Notes: generated by a model from the sequence alone, not told the origin. A stretch of DNA of 64,000 bases from Aulostomus chinensis (GCA_037954235.1 JBBMOA010000002.1:2749551-2813550), one strand, 5' to 3'; positions 20,272 through 30,945 are shown, numbered from the stretch's first letter. Translations and numbers: made by a program.

Positions 20272-23013
20272 CACATGTGTCAAACTCAAGGCCCGCGGGC
20301 CAGATGTGGCCCGCCATGTCATTTTATGTGGCCCGTGAGAGCTTAAAAGTTTTGAGTGTCTAAAAATAAATACCAAAAAATAAATTAAGAGCGTCCTTTG
20401 ACCGCAAAAAACTACATTTCCCACAATGCCTTTCGACTACGCTAGCCACGGCCGTGTCCATGACAATGAGTGGAATTGAGATATAAATAATAATACCAAA
20501 ATGTCCAGAAAGAGAAAATTTGATGCAGACGGAAGACAGTTTCAAGAAAGATGGGAAGGCGAATACTTGTTTGTGCTTCAAGGAGAAAGACCGGTTTGTC
20601 TTTTATGTTACGAGGCGGTGTCGGTTGTCAAAGAGTACAATCTGCGTCGACATTTTGACACCAAACACGGAGCTAAGTACGCTAAAGCTAGCCTTCAAGA
20701 AAAGCAACAAATTGCCCAAGAATTAAGAGGCAAACTGCGGTCGCAGCAGAGTTTGTTCATGAAATCCACAACCAAAAACGAGGCCGCGGTGAAAGCGAGC
20801 TTCATTGTGGCTGAAGAAATCGCCCACGCTTCCAAGTCTTTTTCAGAGGGGGCGTTTTTGAAGCAGTGCATGCTGAAGGTCTGTGAGCAGGTGTGTCCCG
20901 ACCAGTTACAGACTTTTAAAATTGTCAGTTTATCAAGAAACACCGTCGCCGACCGAGTGAAGGAACTAGCGGAAAATCTTACAACACAGCTGGCCGAGGA
21001 GACACGCAGCTACATAGCTTTTTCATTAGCTGTTGATGAAAGCACGGACACGGCGCAGTTATCGATTTTTATTAGAGGCGTAAAGTCGGACCTTTCTATC
21101 ACTGAGGAGCTTTTGGATGTGGCTGCAATGCATGGGACCACGACGGGACAGGACATTTTTGATGCGGTGGAGAAGTCCGTAAGTAAAACTGCATTGCAGT
21201 GGGAAAACTTGGTAGGATTAACTACAGACGGTGCATCGGCAATGTGTGGAGGAAAAGTGGGCTTGGTTGGACTAATGAAGGGGAAAATGCAAAAAATGAA
21301 CTGTCACACGCCTCTGATAACGTATCATTGCACTATCCATCAAGAAGCTTTGTGTGGGAAGGTGCTGGGGATGGAGGACATTGTGACCACAGTCATGAAG
21401 GCAGTGAACTTCATTCGGGCGCGTGGCCTGAATCACCGTCAGTTCCAGCAGTTTTTGCTGGAGATGGGCTCGGAACACGCGGATGTGCTGTACCATACAG
21501 AAGTGTGGTGGCTGAGTAGGAGCAAAGTCCTCAAGCGATTTTTTGAGCTCAGGGAAGACATTGCTGTTTTTATGCAGAGTAAAGGAAAACTCATGCCTGA
21601 ACTATCAGACCCAAAGTGGATGTGTGACTTCGCTGTGTTGTGTGACATAACGACCATCTCGGCCAGCTGAATCAGAAGCTGCAGGGACGCAAACGGGTCA
21701 TCACGCAGATGTCCGACACGATCACGGCTTTCCAGCGTAAATTGGACTTATGGATGTGGCAAGTGAAACAGGACAATCTTGTCCACTTTCCTGTTTGTCA
21801 GAGCATGTCAGCCTCATTTCCCGAGACTTTTTCATGTGCTCAGTTGGCTACCAAACTGAGCTGGTTAAAGACTGAGTTTGATCGGCGCTTCTCTGACTTC
21901 AGAGCACAACAGTCTGGCTTTGACATCTTTGCCAATCCTTTCACCACCGATGTCTGCACTGCACCCCAACACCTTCAGATGGAGCTAATTGAGCTTCAAA
22001 GCGACAGTGGCCTGAGAGCAAAGTTTCAGGATGCTGCAATCCAGGACTTTTACCGTCTGCTGCCCCCTGGTTTGATGCCACAGCTTCGACTTCATGCTGC
22101 CCGTGTTCTTTCCATGTTTGGGAGCACCTATCTGTGCGAACAGTTTTTTTCCATAATGAATCTGAACAAAAACAAGCACAGATCACGCCTCACGGATGAC
22201 AACCTCCATGCTGTTCTACGCATTGCCTCAGCACAGGACCTAAAACCAGACATTGACACACTGGTAACGGGAAAAACGATGTCAGACATCTGGTCAGAAA
22301 ACACACAGGTAAGCATTTTTTTTAACTGAATTAAAATATAATAAAATGTAGTTTAACCAACAGTTAAACTGTGTGCAATTTAATGACTGTGCTTGCATTT
22401 TGTTTTGTGTTTATCATTTTCAGAACATGATCAATCGATAGTAGAGAGAGAATCCACTTGGTGTGTTCAAGGACAGGCAGCATCTCCTCATCAAAGACTA
22501 ACTGAAAAACTTGACCATTATAGTTTTGAACTGAGTCAACCTTTATTTTGGTATTTTTAGTTGATTACATATTATTTATGTGTAGCTGCTGTTGTAATTA
22601 TTTAATGTTTGCAGGTCTTATGCGTGTATGCAGACAAATTGTTGTCATCAAACCATCAGTTGGATGCAAGGCTGTGTGCAGCCTTTTTTTGTAAAATGCT
22701 ACATGTGTCATACATGTTCTTTGCTGCTCAGTTTTATGTTATTTTTCTTTATTCACTTGGACAGTTTGATCCCTCATTAATGGAGTTATGTGGGTTTTCA
22801 TAAGCTGACTAAATGTAAAAGGATTTATGTTAGAGCTACAGGCAAACATGTGTTTTATATGCAACTGTAATTGTCACTTGAATAAGTTATAATAAATAAG
22901 GAATATTTAACATTAAGGAGTAGTTACATTTATTTTACATTACATTCGATTACATTTATAAGTTACATCTGGCCCTTTGAGGACCCTCTGTGAAAATTAG
23001 TTTGACACCCCTG
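20272..23013 (+). mobile_element. hAT-Charlie-type DNA transposon
   Basis: 2742 bp with 15-bp terminal inverted repeats, CACATGTGTCAAACT at the left and the complement of CAGGGGTGTCAAACT at the right (left end has 3 mismatches to the right). An exact 8-bp duplication ATCTAGAG lies at 20264-20271 and 23014-23021, as expected for hAT elements. A long transposase reading frame lies at 20501-22329. The ends, size and BED-type transposase fit a Charlie-like hAT. Confidence 0.95.
20501..22329 (+). pseudogene. hAT transposase with BED zinc finger, one frameshift
   Basis: Two frames, 20501-21670 (389 codons) and 21709-22329 (206 codons), form one protein of about 600 residues interrupted by a probable 1-bp deletion near 21650-21660: the residues after the break read in another frame. 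Domains: N-terminal BED-type zinc finger (about residues 18-55, CLLCYEAV then HFDTKH), a DEST-containing catalytic core (LAVDESTDTAQ, LTTDGASAMCGGKVG, YHCTIHQEAL), and a C-terminal hAT dimerisation segment (FGSTYLCEQFFSIMN, LTDDNLHAVLRIA). The proteins of this type in vertebrates include domesticated ones (ZBED/GTF2IRD2-like), but no sign of domestication is seen here since it sits inside a LINE. Start chosen at ATG 20501, just after the likely 5' UTR. Confidence 0.88.
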
Positions 23014-23021
23014 ATCTAGAG

Positions 23022-23838
23022 CATATCTTTCAAGACAAAGAATTCATAGAATTTCACCAAATTACAGCAAATTATGGTCTTAACAAAAAAAAATTTTCTG
23101 GAATGTCTTCAGCTCAAATCTATAATACAGGCACGGTTTGACCTTACCCAGTTAGACTTAGAGCTTCCACCTAGAATAACAGATTTTTTTTTACAAATTT
23201 CACCCCCTAAATTACTGTCTAAAATTAACTCAATAGTTTCAACAACAGAATTTATAATCTCTATTCCTTCATCCAAATGGGAGAAAGATCTGTCGATCAA
23301 CCCACACCCTAACTTTTGGATACAAATCTGCTCCAACACATTTAGAATGATTCGCAGTGGTAACCTACAATTAATGAATTACAAGGTTTTCCACAGAACA
23401 CACTACACAGGACAAAGGATGTTCCAGATGGGCCTCACACAAACAAACATTTGTCCATATTGTGCGACTGGCTCACCAGCCTGCTATCTGCATGCTATAT
23501 GGCTTTGTACACCTGTTAACAATTTTTGGCAGAGGGTTTGTAAAGACCTATCACGGTGGTTAGGGTACCCCATCCCCACCTCCCCCTCACTTTGTCTACT
23601 AGGTGACCTCACTAATGTTAATATGGAAGTAAACAAATCCTGCATGCTTCTCAATGCTCTAAGCATCGCAAAGAAGGCCATCCTGATTAATTGGAAATCC
23701 AAGAACAACCTAAGCATTACTCAATATAGAAACCTTTTATTAGACCACATTTCCATGGAGAGAATGTCTGCTTGGGAGGAAAGTCAATCGTCAGAGTTCG
23801 AACAAATCTGGTCCTCGATAATTAAATCCATCACATAG
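23022..23838 (+). pseudogene. L1-Tx1 ORF2, C-terminal part downstream of the hAT insert
   Basis: Continues from about 23022 (in frame with the part upstream of the hAT element) to the stop at 23836-23838. Contains KNFLECLQLKSIIQARFDL, MNYKVFHRTHYTGQRMFQM, and a Cys/His segment CPYCATG...CYLHAIWLC that resembles the C-terminal zinc-knuckle-like motif of L1/Tx1 ORF2. No stops occur within 23074-23838. Confidence 0.87.
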
Positions 23839-26285
23839 TTTTGATGGGGGGGGAGGCTGGGCTTCATGGCTCTGGCCCCGGGGTGGGTGGCTATGGACGC
23901 TGGCTGCCTTTGGTGTTGGGGGTTGGGGGTCCTTGGGCTGGGTCGGGGCCTCCACCCGGCATGGGGGGGTTGGGGGCCCTGGGCTCTGGTGCCGGGGATT
24001 CGCGCCAGTCCCCCGGTGGGGTCCTGCGGTGGGGGGGCTGTGGTCGCCCGGTCCCCGGGCACTGGCGGGGCGTGCTGGGGCCTGCCGTGGTGGCTGGGGC
24101 ATATTTGCCCCCGGACGATGGGAGGAGGGTGGGGAAGGAAGGTTAGGTGGGGGTTGGAGAGGGAGGGGGGCCGGGGGGAGGGGGAGGGGGGGTCGGGAGG
24201 GAGGGAGGGAGGTAAGGGGCTGGAGAGTGAGGTATAGGTGGATTGCTTGGTGCCTGGGACTTGCTGGCCTGAGGCCCTGCCGCTCCCCCGGGGGGTCGCA
24301 CCCACATTTGGGAGGGGTTTGCTAACCTCAGCCCATCCTCGGGCGGGCTGGGCCCTGGCACAGTGTCCTGGACTGTCGCCACTCCGGACATAGGGAGGAT
24401 GCTGGGGGACGTCTGAGGGATGGGGGCTGACCTCCTTGATGCTGATCGAACTGGGGGCCCTGACCACGGGCTGCTGGCTGAGGGTTCCGCTGTGCACTGG
24501 TGGCCTGGGCCCTCCCTGCCCTCGCACTGCGCGGTGGTGGGCCCTCTGCCCGGATCTCCGGACAGTGCCCCTTGGTGCTCCAATCTGACCCCTGGACCAG
24601 GGAGACTAGACTCCCTGTCGGCTGGTTGCAGTGGTGACGGGGTGGTCAGCGGGGCATGGTAGACATTTAGGCTTTGGGGGAGTGCACGAGGATGTACTTG
24701 GAGACTCTGCTGTCTGCAACCGGCGGGGCTCCCATGCCCTGGGTGCCTCCGCCAAGTTTAACTACATTTTAGTCATCCACATCATCACTTCTACATTCCC
24801 ATGCACAACACGCACCCTGCACCATGTTGGGATGGGGGGGCAGCTGGGGCAGGGAGTGGGTCCAGTGCTGCCTCCTTTGCTAACTGCACCATTGCAGGCC
24901 TGGGGGCCTGGCCGGGGCTCTTTGGGGGGGGTGGTCCTCTTCCCAGCGTGGTGGTTGGGCTGGGGTTGTTCGCGGGCCCTGCTGTTGTGCGGTGGATCGC
25001 TCGCTGAAGGTTTCACTAAGTCTGAGGTGCCCTGGACCATATCAGCATCTATGGACTACTCAGCCCCTGTATGGAAGAAGATGAGAGTATTATTGTTTTG
25101 TCCAGGGGTGGCGGTCCTGGGCGTGCGTGCCTTCGACTCACCCCGGCGGGTGGGCTGGGCCTCTCGGGGGAGTGGGGGGTCCCGGCTGGCTGGCTGGTGG
25201 TGCCCCATAGCCTGAAGCCCTCCTGCTCTGGGGGGAGGTGGAGAACAGGGGATGAGTAGAGGGGATGGGGAACGTGGGTTGGGGGGGGATAGCTCTGTTT
25301 GGGGGCGGTGGGCCTGGTCGTTGTGGTGGGCTGTGGCTGCCCCGCCTGGGTGTGGGGTGTGGGTGGGTGTCGGCCTTGCCGCTGGCGGACTTCTTGGGGG
25401 GCTCTGGTCGAGTCTCGGGCCAGAGGGGCCCTGTGCCCCTGGTCTCTGCTCATGCTGTGGGGGGGGGGGGGGTGCCCAGCGGGACCGGGGTCATCTCTAC
25501 CCCGTCTCTCTGTGGGCTGCTTCTGGGTGAGGGTTGCTGCTCCTATGCTTTCCTATGGGTCCTGGCATGGGTTGGGCCTGTGGCTGTTTCCTGGGGGAGG
25601 GGTGGCCTGGGGCTCCCCGTGTCCTGGGGGTTTCTGGGTGCTCTGGTGGCCTGATCCTGACCTACCTGCTATCCTGGACAGGGGGTGCGATGTCCTGGCC
25701 CCCCAACATCAGCTACAGCCAGCTACGCACAGCATCCAAGACAAACCGTAGCACACACACATACACTTACACACGCGTATCCACACATACACGCATTGAG
25801 CGCACAACTGACCCATAAACACAGACTCAGACATTTATCTTAAAATTATATTAAAGCAAATGGTAAGCCTGCACAGGAAATTCTGCAACCAATGTTTTTT
25901 CTCTCTTTTTCTTTTGTTGTTGTTACTTTTTTTTGTTTGTTTGTTTGGTTTTTGTGTTTTTTTTTTTGGTTTTTGTGTTTTTTTTAATTGTTGTTGTTGT
26001 TGTTTTTCTGCTATTACTGTTGTTGTTTTTGTCTCCCCCCTCCCCCTTGTCTTCCCTATCCTGTCCTTGTTCTCTCTTCCTATCCACTCCTGAGCCTCAG
26101 TCCGGTAGCTTCATCAATGAACCAATACCATTCCTAATAAAGTTAAACATAAATGGCGATAGGAGGAGTTCATCAGATTCCTCCTATGCAGAATAAAACT
26201 GCTTCAGTACAACAAGGCACCAGGAACATTGATGGTGCTTGCCCCAGTTACTGAACAGGACAGGTTTAAAAAAAAAAAAAAAAAG

Positions 26286-26286
<1 letters not shown>
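23839..26286 (+). other. L1-Tx1 3' UTR: G-rich strand, then CA-, T- and A-rich parts
   Basis: Between the ORF2 stop and the A-run. From about 23843 to 25690 the plus strand is dense in runs of three or more G (for example GGGGGGGGAGG near 23846, GGGAGGGAGGGAGGGAGG near 24194 and a 12-G run near 25459), giving many potential G-quadruplexes. It then has a CA-rich part (about 25735-25800), a T-rich part (25880-26035) and an ordinary tail. Long six-frame ORFs here (e.g. 23784-24527 on the minus strand) are composition artefacts rich in Pro/Gly/Arg. Confidence 0.85.

Positions 26287-26287
<1 letters not shown>

Positions 26288-26342
<55 letters not shown>
26288..26342. repeat. (AT)n microsatellite at the LINE 3' end
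   Basis: About 55 bp of alternating AT following a poly-A stretch and immediately before the target duplication. Confidence 0.97.
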
Positions 26343-26346
<4 letters not shown>

Positions 26347-26353
26347 CCCTGGA

Positions 26354-26733
26354 TCACGGTCAACAAGAATGTGAACTGGATTAACTATATTTATTATAAC
26401 CAGCAGAGATATGTCAATTACACATCTGAAGTCCTTAAACAGTTAGGCTAGGCAGAGCAGACAAGTAATAGATTGGATTTTAGCAGAAGAAGGAGGAGTA
26501 TGTAAATTTTCAGGACGTTGTGTTGTACAGTGATTTCAAATTTGACTTCAGCGGATGGAGCGTTCTCCACTGCTATGGGTAAACTTGAGGCTTTAAAATC
26601 TGACATGACTCAAAATGCTGGAAAGGGTTGAAACATCATGGTTGATGGGTGGGATGAAATTTTTGGAAAATGGGGAGCCGCATTGGCTAAAATAGGGTTA
26701 AGTGCGCTCGTTGTACTAATTCTGTTTTCGAGC
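26354..26733 (+). pseudogene. Retroviral env remnant, transmembrane-subunit part
   Basis: Continues the env region cut by the L1 element. It begins beside the duplication, passes through WINYIYYNQQRYVNYTSEVL-like sequence with a stop at about 26448, and in 26520-26733 shows an acidic/Ala-rich stretch, MTQNAGK, WDEIFGKWGAALAKIGLSAL and a hydrophobic VVLILFSS that resembles the start of a membrane anchor. The end is cut by the LINE beginning at about 26734. Broken by several stops. Confidence 0.6.
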
Positions 26734-26734
26734 T

Positions 26735-27115
26735 GACCACTGCAACTCTCTCTTATCAGGATGTCCTAAATACTCTCTAAAGAGTCTCCAGCTGGTCCAG
26801 AACGCTGCAGTGAGGGTTTTGACTAGAGTTAAGAAGAGAGAACACATCTCTCCCACTTTAGCTTCTCTCCACTGGCTTCCTGTAGGATCTAGAATCGACT
26901 TCAAAATCCTCCTGCTGACTTATAAGGCTCTCAATGATCAAGCTCCATCCTATTTGAAAGAACTCATTAGTCCCTACTGTCCTACCAGAGCACTCCGCTC
27001 CCAGAATGCAGATGCTGGAACCAGCACTCTCCATGGGTCAGAGAGGCAGACACTCTTAACTACGTTCAAGTCCAGGCTTAAGATTTTCCTTTATGACAGA
27101 GCCTTCAGTTAGGAC
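26735..27115 (+). pseudogene. L2-like ORF2 C-terminal fragment
   Basis: The region between 26735 and 27112 corresponds to the end of the LINE ORF2. 26810-27112 reads from a MRVLTRVKKREHISPTLASL start to the stop. The upstream part (LSYQDVLNTL-like) is in other frames, so it has frameshifts. No catalytic residues fall here. Confidence 0.78.
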
Positions 27116-27198
27116 TGGTTCAGGTAGCTCTGAACCATTGATAGCTATGCTGCTATAGGCTTAGACTGCTGGGGGACAGATCAGGTTACATGGAGCCC

Positions 27199-27236
27199 TT
27201 CCCTCCTCTCCTCTCCTCTCCTCTCCTCTCCTCTCC
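27199..27236. repeat. (CTCTC)n tract
   Basis: Short pentanucleotide CTCTC array within the LINE 3' UTR; the minus-strand counterpart (GAGAG) is at about 38831-38885. Confidence 0.9.
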
Positions 27237-28244
27237 CCTCCTCCCCGCATATTTTGGAACTGTCATTACCATGACTTGTTCCACTTTGTAGTTTGGCCTT
27301 GGTGTCTCGCAGTCTCTCTGTGTTTCCACGGATCCACCGGAGTTCCATCTCTCTCCTCCAACCGCCGCCTGCATCGCCCCCCCACCCCCTTTTTTTATCC
27401 CCTACTGTTACACCGGCCTGCACTCCCCTTCCAAAAACCAGTCTGCCATCCAGTCCCCCATCAAGCTGGCTTGCTCTCCCTGCCTCCCCTTCCAGAAGCT
27501 TCCTTCTTCAGCTGTTATTAACATTTCCATGTTTCCCACATTTTGTATTGTAAACTGTTTTCTTGTCTGTAACAACATCTACTGCACGTCTGTCCCTCCT
27601 GGGTGAGGGATCCCTCCTCTGTTGCTCACCCTGAGGTTTCTCCCATTTTTCCCTGTTAAAAGGGTTTTCTATAGAGTTTTTCCTCAGTCGATGTGAGGGT
27701 CTGAGGACAGAGGATGTTGTTATGATGCCATGTGAAGCCTTTGAGACAAACTGTTTGGGAAAACGGGCTCTACAAATAAAATTGCCTTGCCTTGCCTTAC
27801 TGGATTTAGATTTTTTTAATAAAACATCACGCCCTTCTCGACTTCAAAAACAAAGTGCTGCAACTGAGACATGACCATTCCACTGCTCCCCAAAGGACAT
27901 GAAGTTGCTGCTTGCAGCAATGTGTCTGTGCTGGCACCCACAAAGATCCCTGCTCCAAGAGAGACCCTCCTCACAGTTTGTGTGTCTGCAGCTACACCAG
28001 CTTCTCCAATGCCAGCTGACTACTGTGGTGTTATTATGCCCAACTCATCTTGCAACATCATGGTTGCACATTCAGTCAGAGCAGTTCAGAATGGCATGAC
28101 TATGGTACGAGTTATAAACCCATCTAAGGACGATGTGGAGTTACATCTTTCTCCAAATATGTCAACCTTTATGCCATCTCAGACCAGCACTCCACAACAG
28201 TTGCGAAGTGTCTATTTGAAAACTACCTATGTGGGCACGGTACT

Positions 28245-28760
28245 CCTGAGATGCTGCATATGGATCAAGGACGCCGGTTCAAGTCTGACATGATGAAAGA
28301 GTTTTGTGACCTGCTGGGCATCCATAAAACACGAACTAGTCCATATCACCCACAGTGTGACGGCATGATAGAGAGATTCAATAGAACTCTTATCGATCAG
28401 CTGGCCAAGTCACTTTTGCATACAGCCTGGTGAATGGGATAACTGTCTTAACTTGGTTGCTATGGCTTATAAAACGAGCCCTCATTCAACAACAGGCTTC
28501 ACACCATTCTTCCTCACGCATGGCCATGAAGCCAGAATGCCTGTTAACCTGCTGTTGCCTAACATAATGCCATCCTCCCCTACTCCAGGTTCCCCAGCCG
28601 ACTATGTTGTACAGTTGACACACAAGCTTCAGTCAGCCTTTCATTGTGCCACCTGATACAGTGACCGTGTCCATGATCAGCAAAAAAGGCAGTATGACAA
28701 AAATGTGAGGCACACTCCTTATGCTTGACCTTGTGTGGTTGAATGATCCCACAACATCGA
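28245..28760 (+). pseudogene. Ty3/Gypsy integrase core fragment
   Basis: 28251-28433 has MDQGRRFKSDMMKEFCDLLG (second catalytic Asp), SPYHPQCDGMIERFNRTLID (catalytic Glu region) and LAKSLL. 28453-28656 has MAYKTSPHSTTGFTPFFLTH, a typical block downstream of the core. Stops at 28431 and near 28655, and the loss of the first catalytic Asp by the deletion, make it dead. Confidence 0.85.
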
Positions 28761-28779
28761 AACATAAACTGGCACCTCA

Positions 28780-29316
28780 TTGGAAAGGCCTCTTTGTCAT
28801 ACTGGAGCGTTTCAGACCAGATGTGGATTCTCCAGGTGTGACGTACAAAATTCGTTATCTCCTGGATCACTAACAAATTCCAGATTGTCCATTAACCGTC
28901 TGCGACCTTACAATGCTCCTGTACCAAAGTGTGGACATGAGACGCCTGCCCCTGACCCATCGTTGCAGCCTCTGTCTTCATCTTTGACTGCATTGTCAGG
29001 TGCTTTGCCCTTTAAATCCTCCAGGTCTGCTGTGCAATCAAACTACAATGTGCCAGGCCGTGGTGACGCAGCACTTGTGACCCAACAGATGTGCCAATCT
29101 GGACTGAAGTCTCCTTCTGGTTCCTCTTCTCCCTCTTCTGTTATCCCTGTGGTGAATGGTGGACTGTCTTCCCCCTCTGACCAGATGGGAGTATCTCAGC
29201 CTAACCTGTGTTCTGCTCCTTTTGTTGCTTCAGGCCAAGGTTCCAGTGTCTCGCTGCGCCCAGGAAGACGTGCAGTTAGGCCTCCTGGATACCTTCGGGA
29301 CTATGTTCTGAAATGA
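28780..29316 (+). pseudogene. Ty3/Gypsy integrase C-terminal region
   Basis: Opening with a frame that includes RYDVQNS-like sequence, with the KHKLAPHWKGLF GPY/F-like part in an adjacent frame, then a Pro/Ser-rich tail and a terminal RPPGYLRDYVLK that ends at 29316. Such an RPPxYLxDY ending is common in the Pol C-terminus of fish Gypsy elements. A polypurine tract follows within 70 bp. Confidence 0.7.
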
Positions 29317-29397
29317 TGCAGTTGTTTTATTCTGTTCTTCTTTCTGCTATGTGATATATGTGACACAAGGACGTTTCTTTAGTGAGAGAGGGAGGAA

Positions 29398-29630
29398 ATG
29401 TAAGACGCAGTAGTTTCTGACTGTTAACACCTCTGTTACATTACTTCATTTATGTTTCATTTCATCATAGGAAAAGCATGCCATATGATGTAGAATCAGG
29501 AAGTGTTGGGGAAGAAGTAGAAGTGTGCTCTGAAGAGTTATCCGTCTCCTTTTTCTGCCATTCCTTCATATTCAGAGAGAGTCTAACACCACCAATGAAC
29601 CCTCACATTACAAACGCAATAACGACAATA
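29398..29630 (+). other. Candidate 3' LTR of the Ty3/Gypsy remnant
   Basis: Begins TGTAAGACGCAG right after the polypurine tract. The right end is not defined; an A-rich stretch with ...ATTACAAACGCAATAACGACA near 29608-29630 is a possible end. No upstream copy was found to compare it with. Confidence 0.4.
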
Positions 29631-29639
29631 ATCAATTGG

Positions 29640-29947
29640 CTTAAATCTAAATTTAAATAACAATGGAAAATGGCACTAACAGGACCTCAAGTTGGAGGTC
29701 AAGGACGTACAGCTGCCCTTCCGGCCAGAGAGGTGGGGGTCAGGGAGAGGGGCACCTGACGGAATTAGAGCAGCGGGTGGCGGCAGTCATGGGCTGCACC
29801 TGTGTGGGGGGGATTGTCGCTGCCACCCACGCTGACTCCAAGAGCCTGGAAGGTAAGTGGCAACTCCACTTCTTACGCAACCTTTCCACATGCTTTGCCA
29901 CAGATGGAAATGCAACAAATACACAGAATCGGCCATTTAAATAAAAC
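29640..29947. other. GC-rich unassigned sequence left of a Rex3-like LINE
   Basis: Up to the LINE duplication. A plus-strand frame 29663-29944 (Gly/Arg/Cys-rich) has no recognised domain. It may be the flank of the same element as 30584-30945, since removing the LINE joins the two. I do not recognise the family. Confidence 0.4.
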
Positions 29948-29961
29948 AATATGTTTATTGT

Positions 29962-30569
29962 ACCTCAGGTGGAGGAGTTTAAGTATCTCGGGGTCTTGTT
30001 CACAAGTGAGGGTAAGATGGAGCGGAAGATTGACAGGCGGATTGGGGCGGTATCCGCAGTGATGCGGGTGCTAAACCAGTCTGTTGTGGTGAAGAGGGAG
30101 CTTAGCCAAAAGGCGAGGCTCTCGATTTACCGGTCAATCTACGTTCCAACACTCACCTATGGTCATGAGCTTTGGGTAATGACCGAAAGAACAAGATCAC
30201 AAATACAAGCGGCCGAAATGAGTTTCCTCTGCAGGGTGGCTGGGCCCTCCCTTAGAGATAGGCTGAGAAGCTCAGTCATTCGGGAGGGACTCAGAGAAGA
30301 GCCGCTGCTCCTCTATGTTGAGGTGGTTCGGGCATCTGGTGAGGATGCCTCCTGGACGCCTCCATTGGGAGGTTTTCCAGGCATGCCCAACCGGAAGGAG
30401 GCCCCAAGGCCAACCCAGGACACGCTGGAGGGATTACATCTCTCGGCTGGCCTGGGAACGCCTCGGGGTCCCCCCAGAAGAGCTGGTTGAAGTGGCTGGG
30501 GAGAGGGCAGTCTGGGCTTCCTTGCTGAGACTGCTGTCCCCGTGGATAAAGCGGACAACGAAGACGAAG
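29962..30569 (+). mobile_element. 5'-truncated Rex3-like RTE LINE with 14-bp duplication
   Basis: Flanked by AATATGTTTATTGT at 29948-29961 and 30570-30583. It carries the C-terminal ORF2 (29951-30490 frame): VEEFKYLGVLFTSEGKMERK, RLSIYRSIYVPTLTYGHELW and VMTERTRSQIQAAEMSFLC, then in another frame LVRMPPGRLHWEVF and PTGRRPQGQPRTRWRDY. The family is recognised by these blocks and by a close relative at 56930-59060; RTE/Rex3 placement is from memory. Confidence 0.85.
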
Positions 30570-30583
30570 AATATGTTTATTGT

Positions 30584-30945
30584 TTAACAGAAACTGATCC
30601 GTCAGCCATGCTGCTGACATGCAGCACCCCTGCTGGCCAGCCCGTCCGCTCAGAGTCATCCGCCAGGACCAGCGGCATTCTGGCCAGCCCGTCCCCCAGC
30701 CCCAGCACCAGGCCGACAAGCGGCGGACAGTCTTCCAGCCCACCCTGACCCAGCGCCGCATCCTCCGGCCCACAGGGATCCAGAGGGAGGGTCCTCACAC
30801 AGGCGGTCCTGCAGTCGCAGGAGGACATTATTAGGGTAAAACGGGGATCAATGAGCGGCTCAACCGCCTGATAAACGTTTCGTGGACAAAACAAATTAAT
30901 CTGGCTTCATGAATCCTGTAATAGCTTCTTATTCACACTGTGGAA
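30584..30945. other. Unassigned sequence between LINE and Harbinger remnant
   Basis: GC-rich stretch to about 30840, then AT-richer. Its minus-strand frame (30577-30894) has no conserved motif that I recognise; it may be the second ORF or flank of the Harbinger element. Confidence 0.35.

Larger units (their letters stand above)
18242..26342 (+). mobile_element. L1-Tx1-like LINE, 5'-truncated, inserted in retroviral env
   Basis: Flanked by an 11-bp duplication ATTACCCTGGA (18231-18241 and 26343-26353). It contains an RT-bearing ORF2 with two in-frame stops, a long G-rich 3' UTR, a poly-A run at about 26267-26284 and an (AT)n tail. The 5' end is truncated inside ORF2, before the RT domain, so no endonuclease is present in this copy. 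A hAT-Charlie element (20272-23013) is inserted within ORF2. Tx1/L1 placement follows from the ORF2 sequence (coiled Leu-rich segment, RT block, a C-terminal Cys/His segment). Confidence 0.88.
10083..26733 (+). mobile_element. Degraded endogenous retrovirus with gag, pro, RNase H, IN, env remnants
   Basis: Blocks of Gag, protease, RNase H, integrase and Env sequence follow in the normal retroviral order on the plus strand. The RT palm is absent (only about 230 bp lies between protease and RNase H), and all genes contain stops and frameshifts. The body is interrupted by an LTR-like segment in gag (about 12885-14215), a LINE 3' fragment (15568-15813) and an 8.1-kb L1-Tx1 element (18242-26342). 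Its right end is lost where an L2-like LINE begins at about 26734. The Env CWMC motif and the gene order suggest a gamma/epsilon-like fish retrovirus; this is inference. Confidence 0.8.
26734..27806 (+). mobile_element. 5'-truncated L2-like LINE with (CCTTG)n tail
   Basis: Carries the C-terminal ORF2 frame at 26810-27112 (REHISPTLASLHWLPVGSRI, FKSRLKIFLYDRAFS), a 3' UTR with a CTCTC tract at 27199-27235, and the same 3' end as 15568-15813 with repeated CCTTG. A minus-strand copy of the same family lies at 38428-40870. No target duplication was seen, possibly because the flanks decayed. It truncates the env remnant. Confidence 0.85.
27840..29660 (+). mobile_element. Ty3/Gypsy retrotransposon remnant, RT deleted
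   Basis: Left part (27871-28290) resembles the segment between protease and RT. It is joined directly to integrase (about 28245-28760) and an integrase C-terminal part (28780-29316), so RT and RNase H are missing. A polypurine-like GAGAGAGGGAGGAAATG at about 29383-29399, followed by TGTAAGACGCAG, is consistent with the 3' polypurine tract and the start of a 3' LTR. The LTR end is not certain (about 29630). Confidence 0.75.

Noticed and set aside
23784..25818. Long Pro-, Gly- and Arg-rich ORFs in all frames
   Set aside because: G-rich composition removes stop codons; there is no conserved domain, and both strands are open.
10083..26733. Possibility of an active or intact retrovirus
   Set aside because: RT palm missing, stops in all genes, two large insertions, and the 3' LTR region lost.
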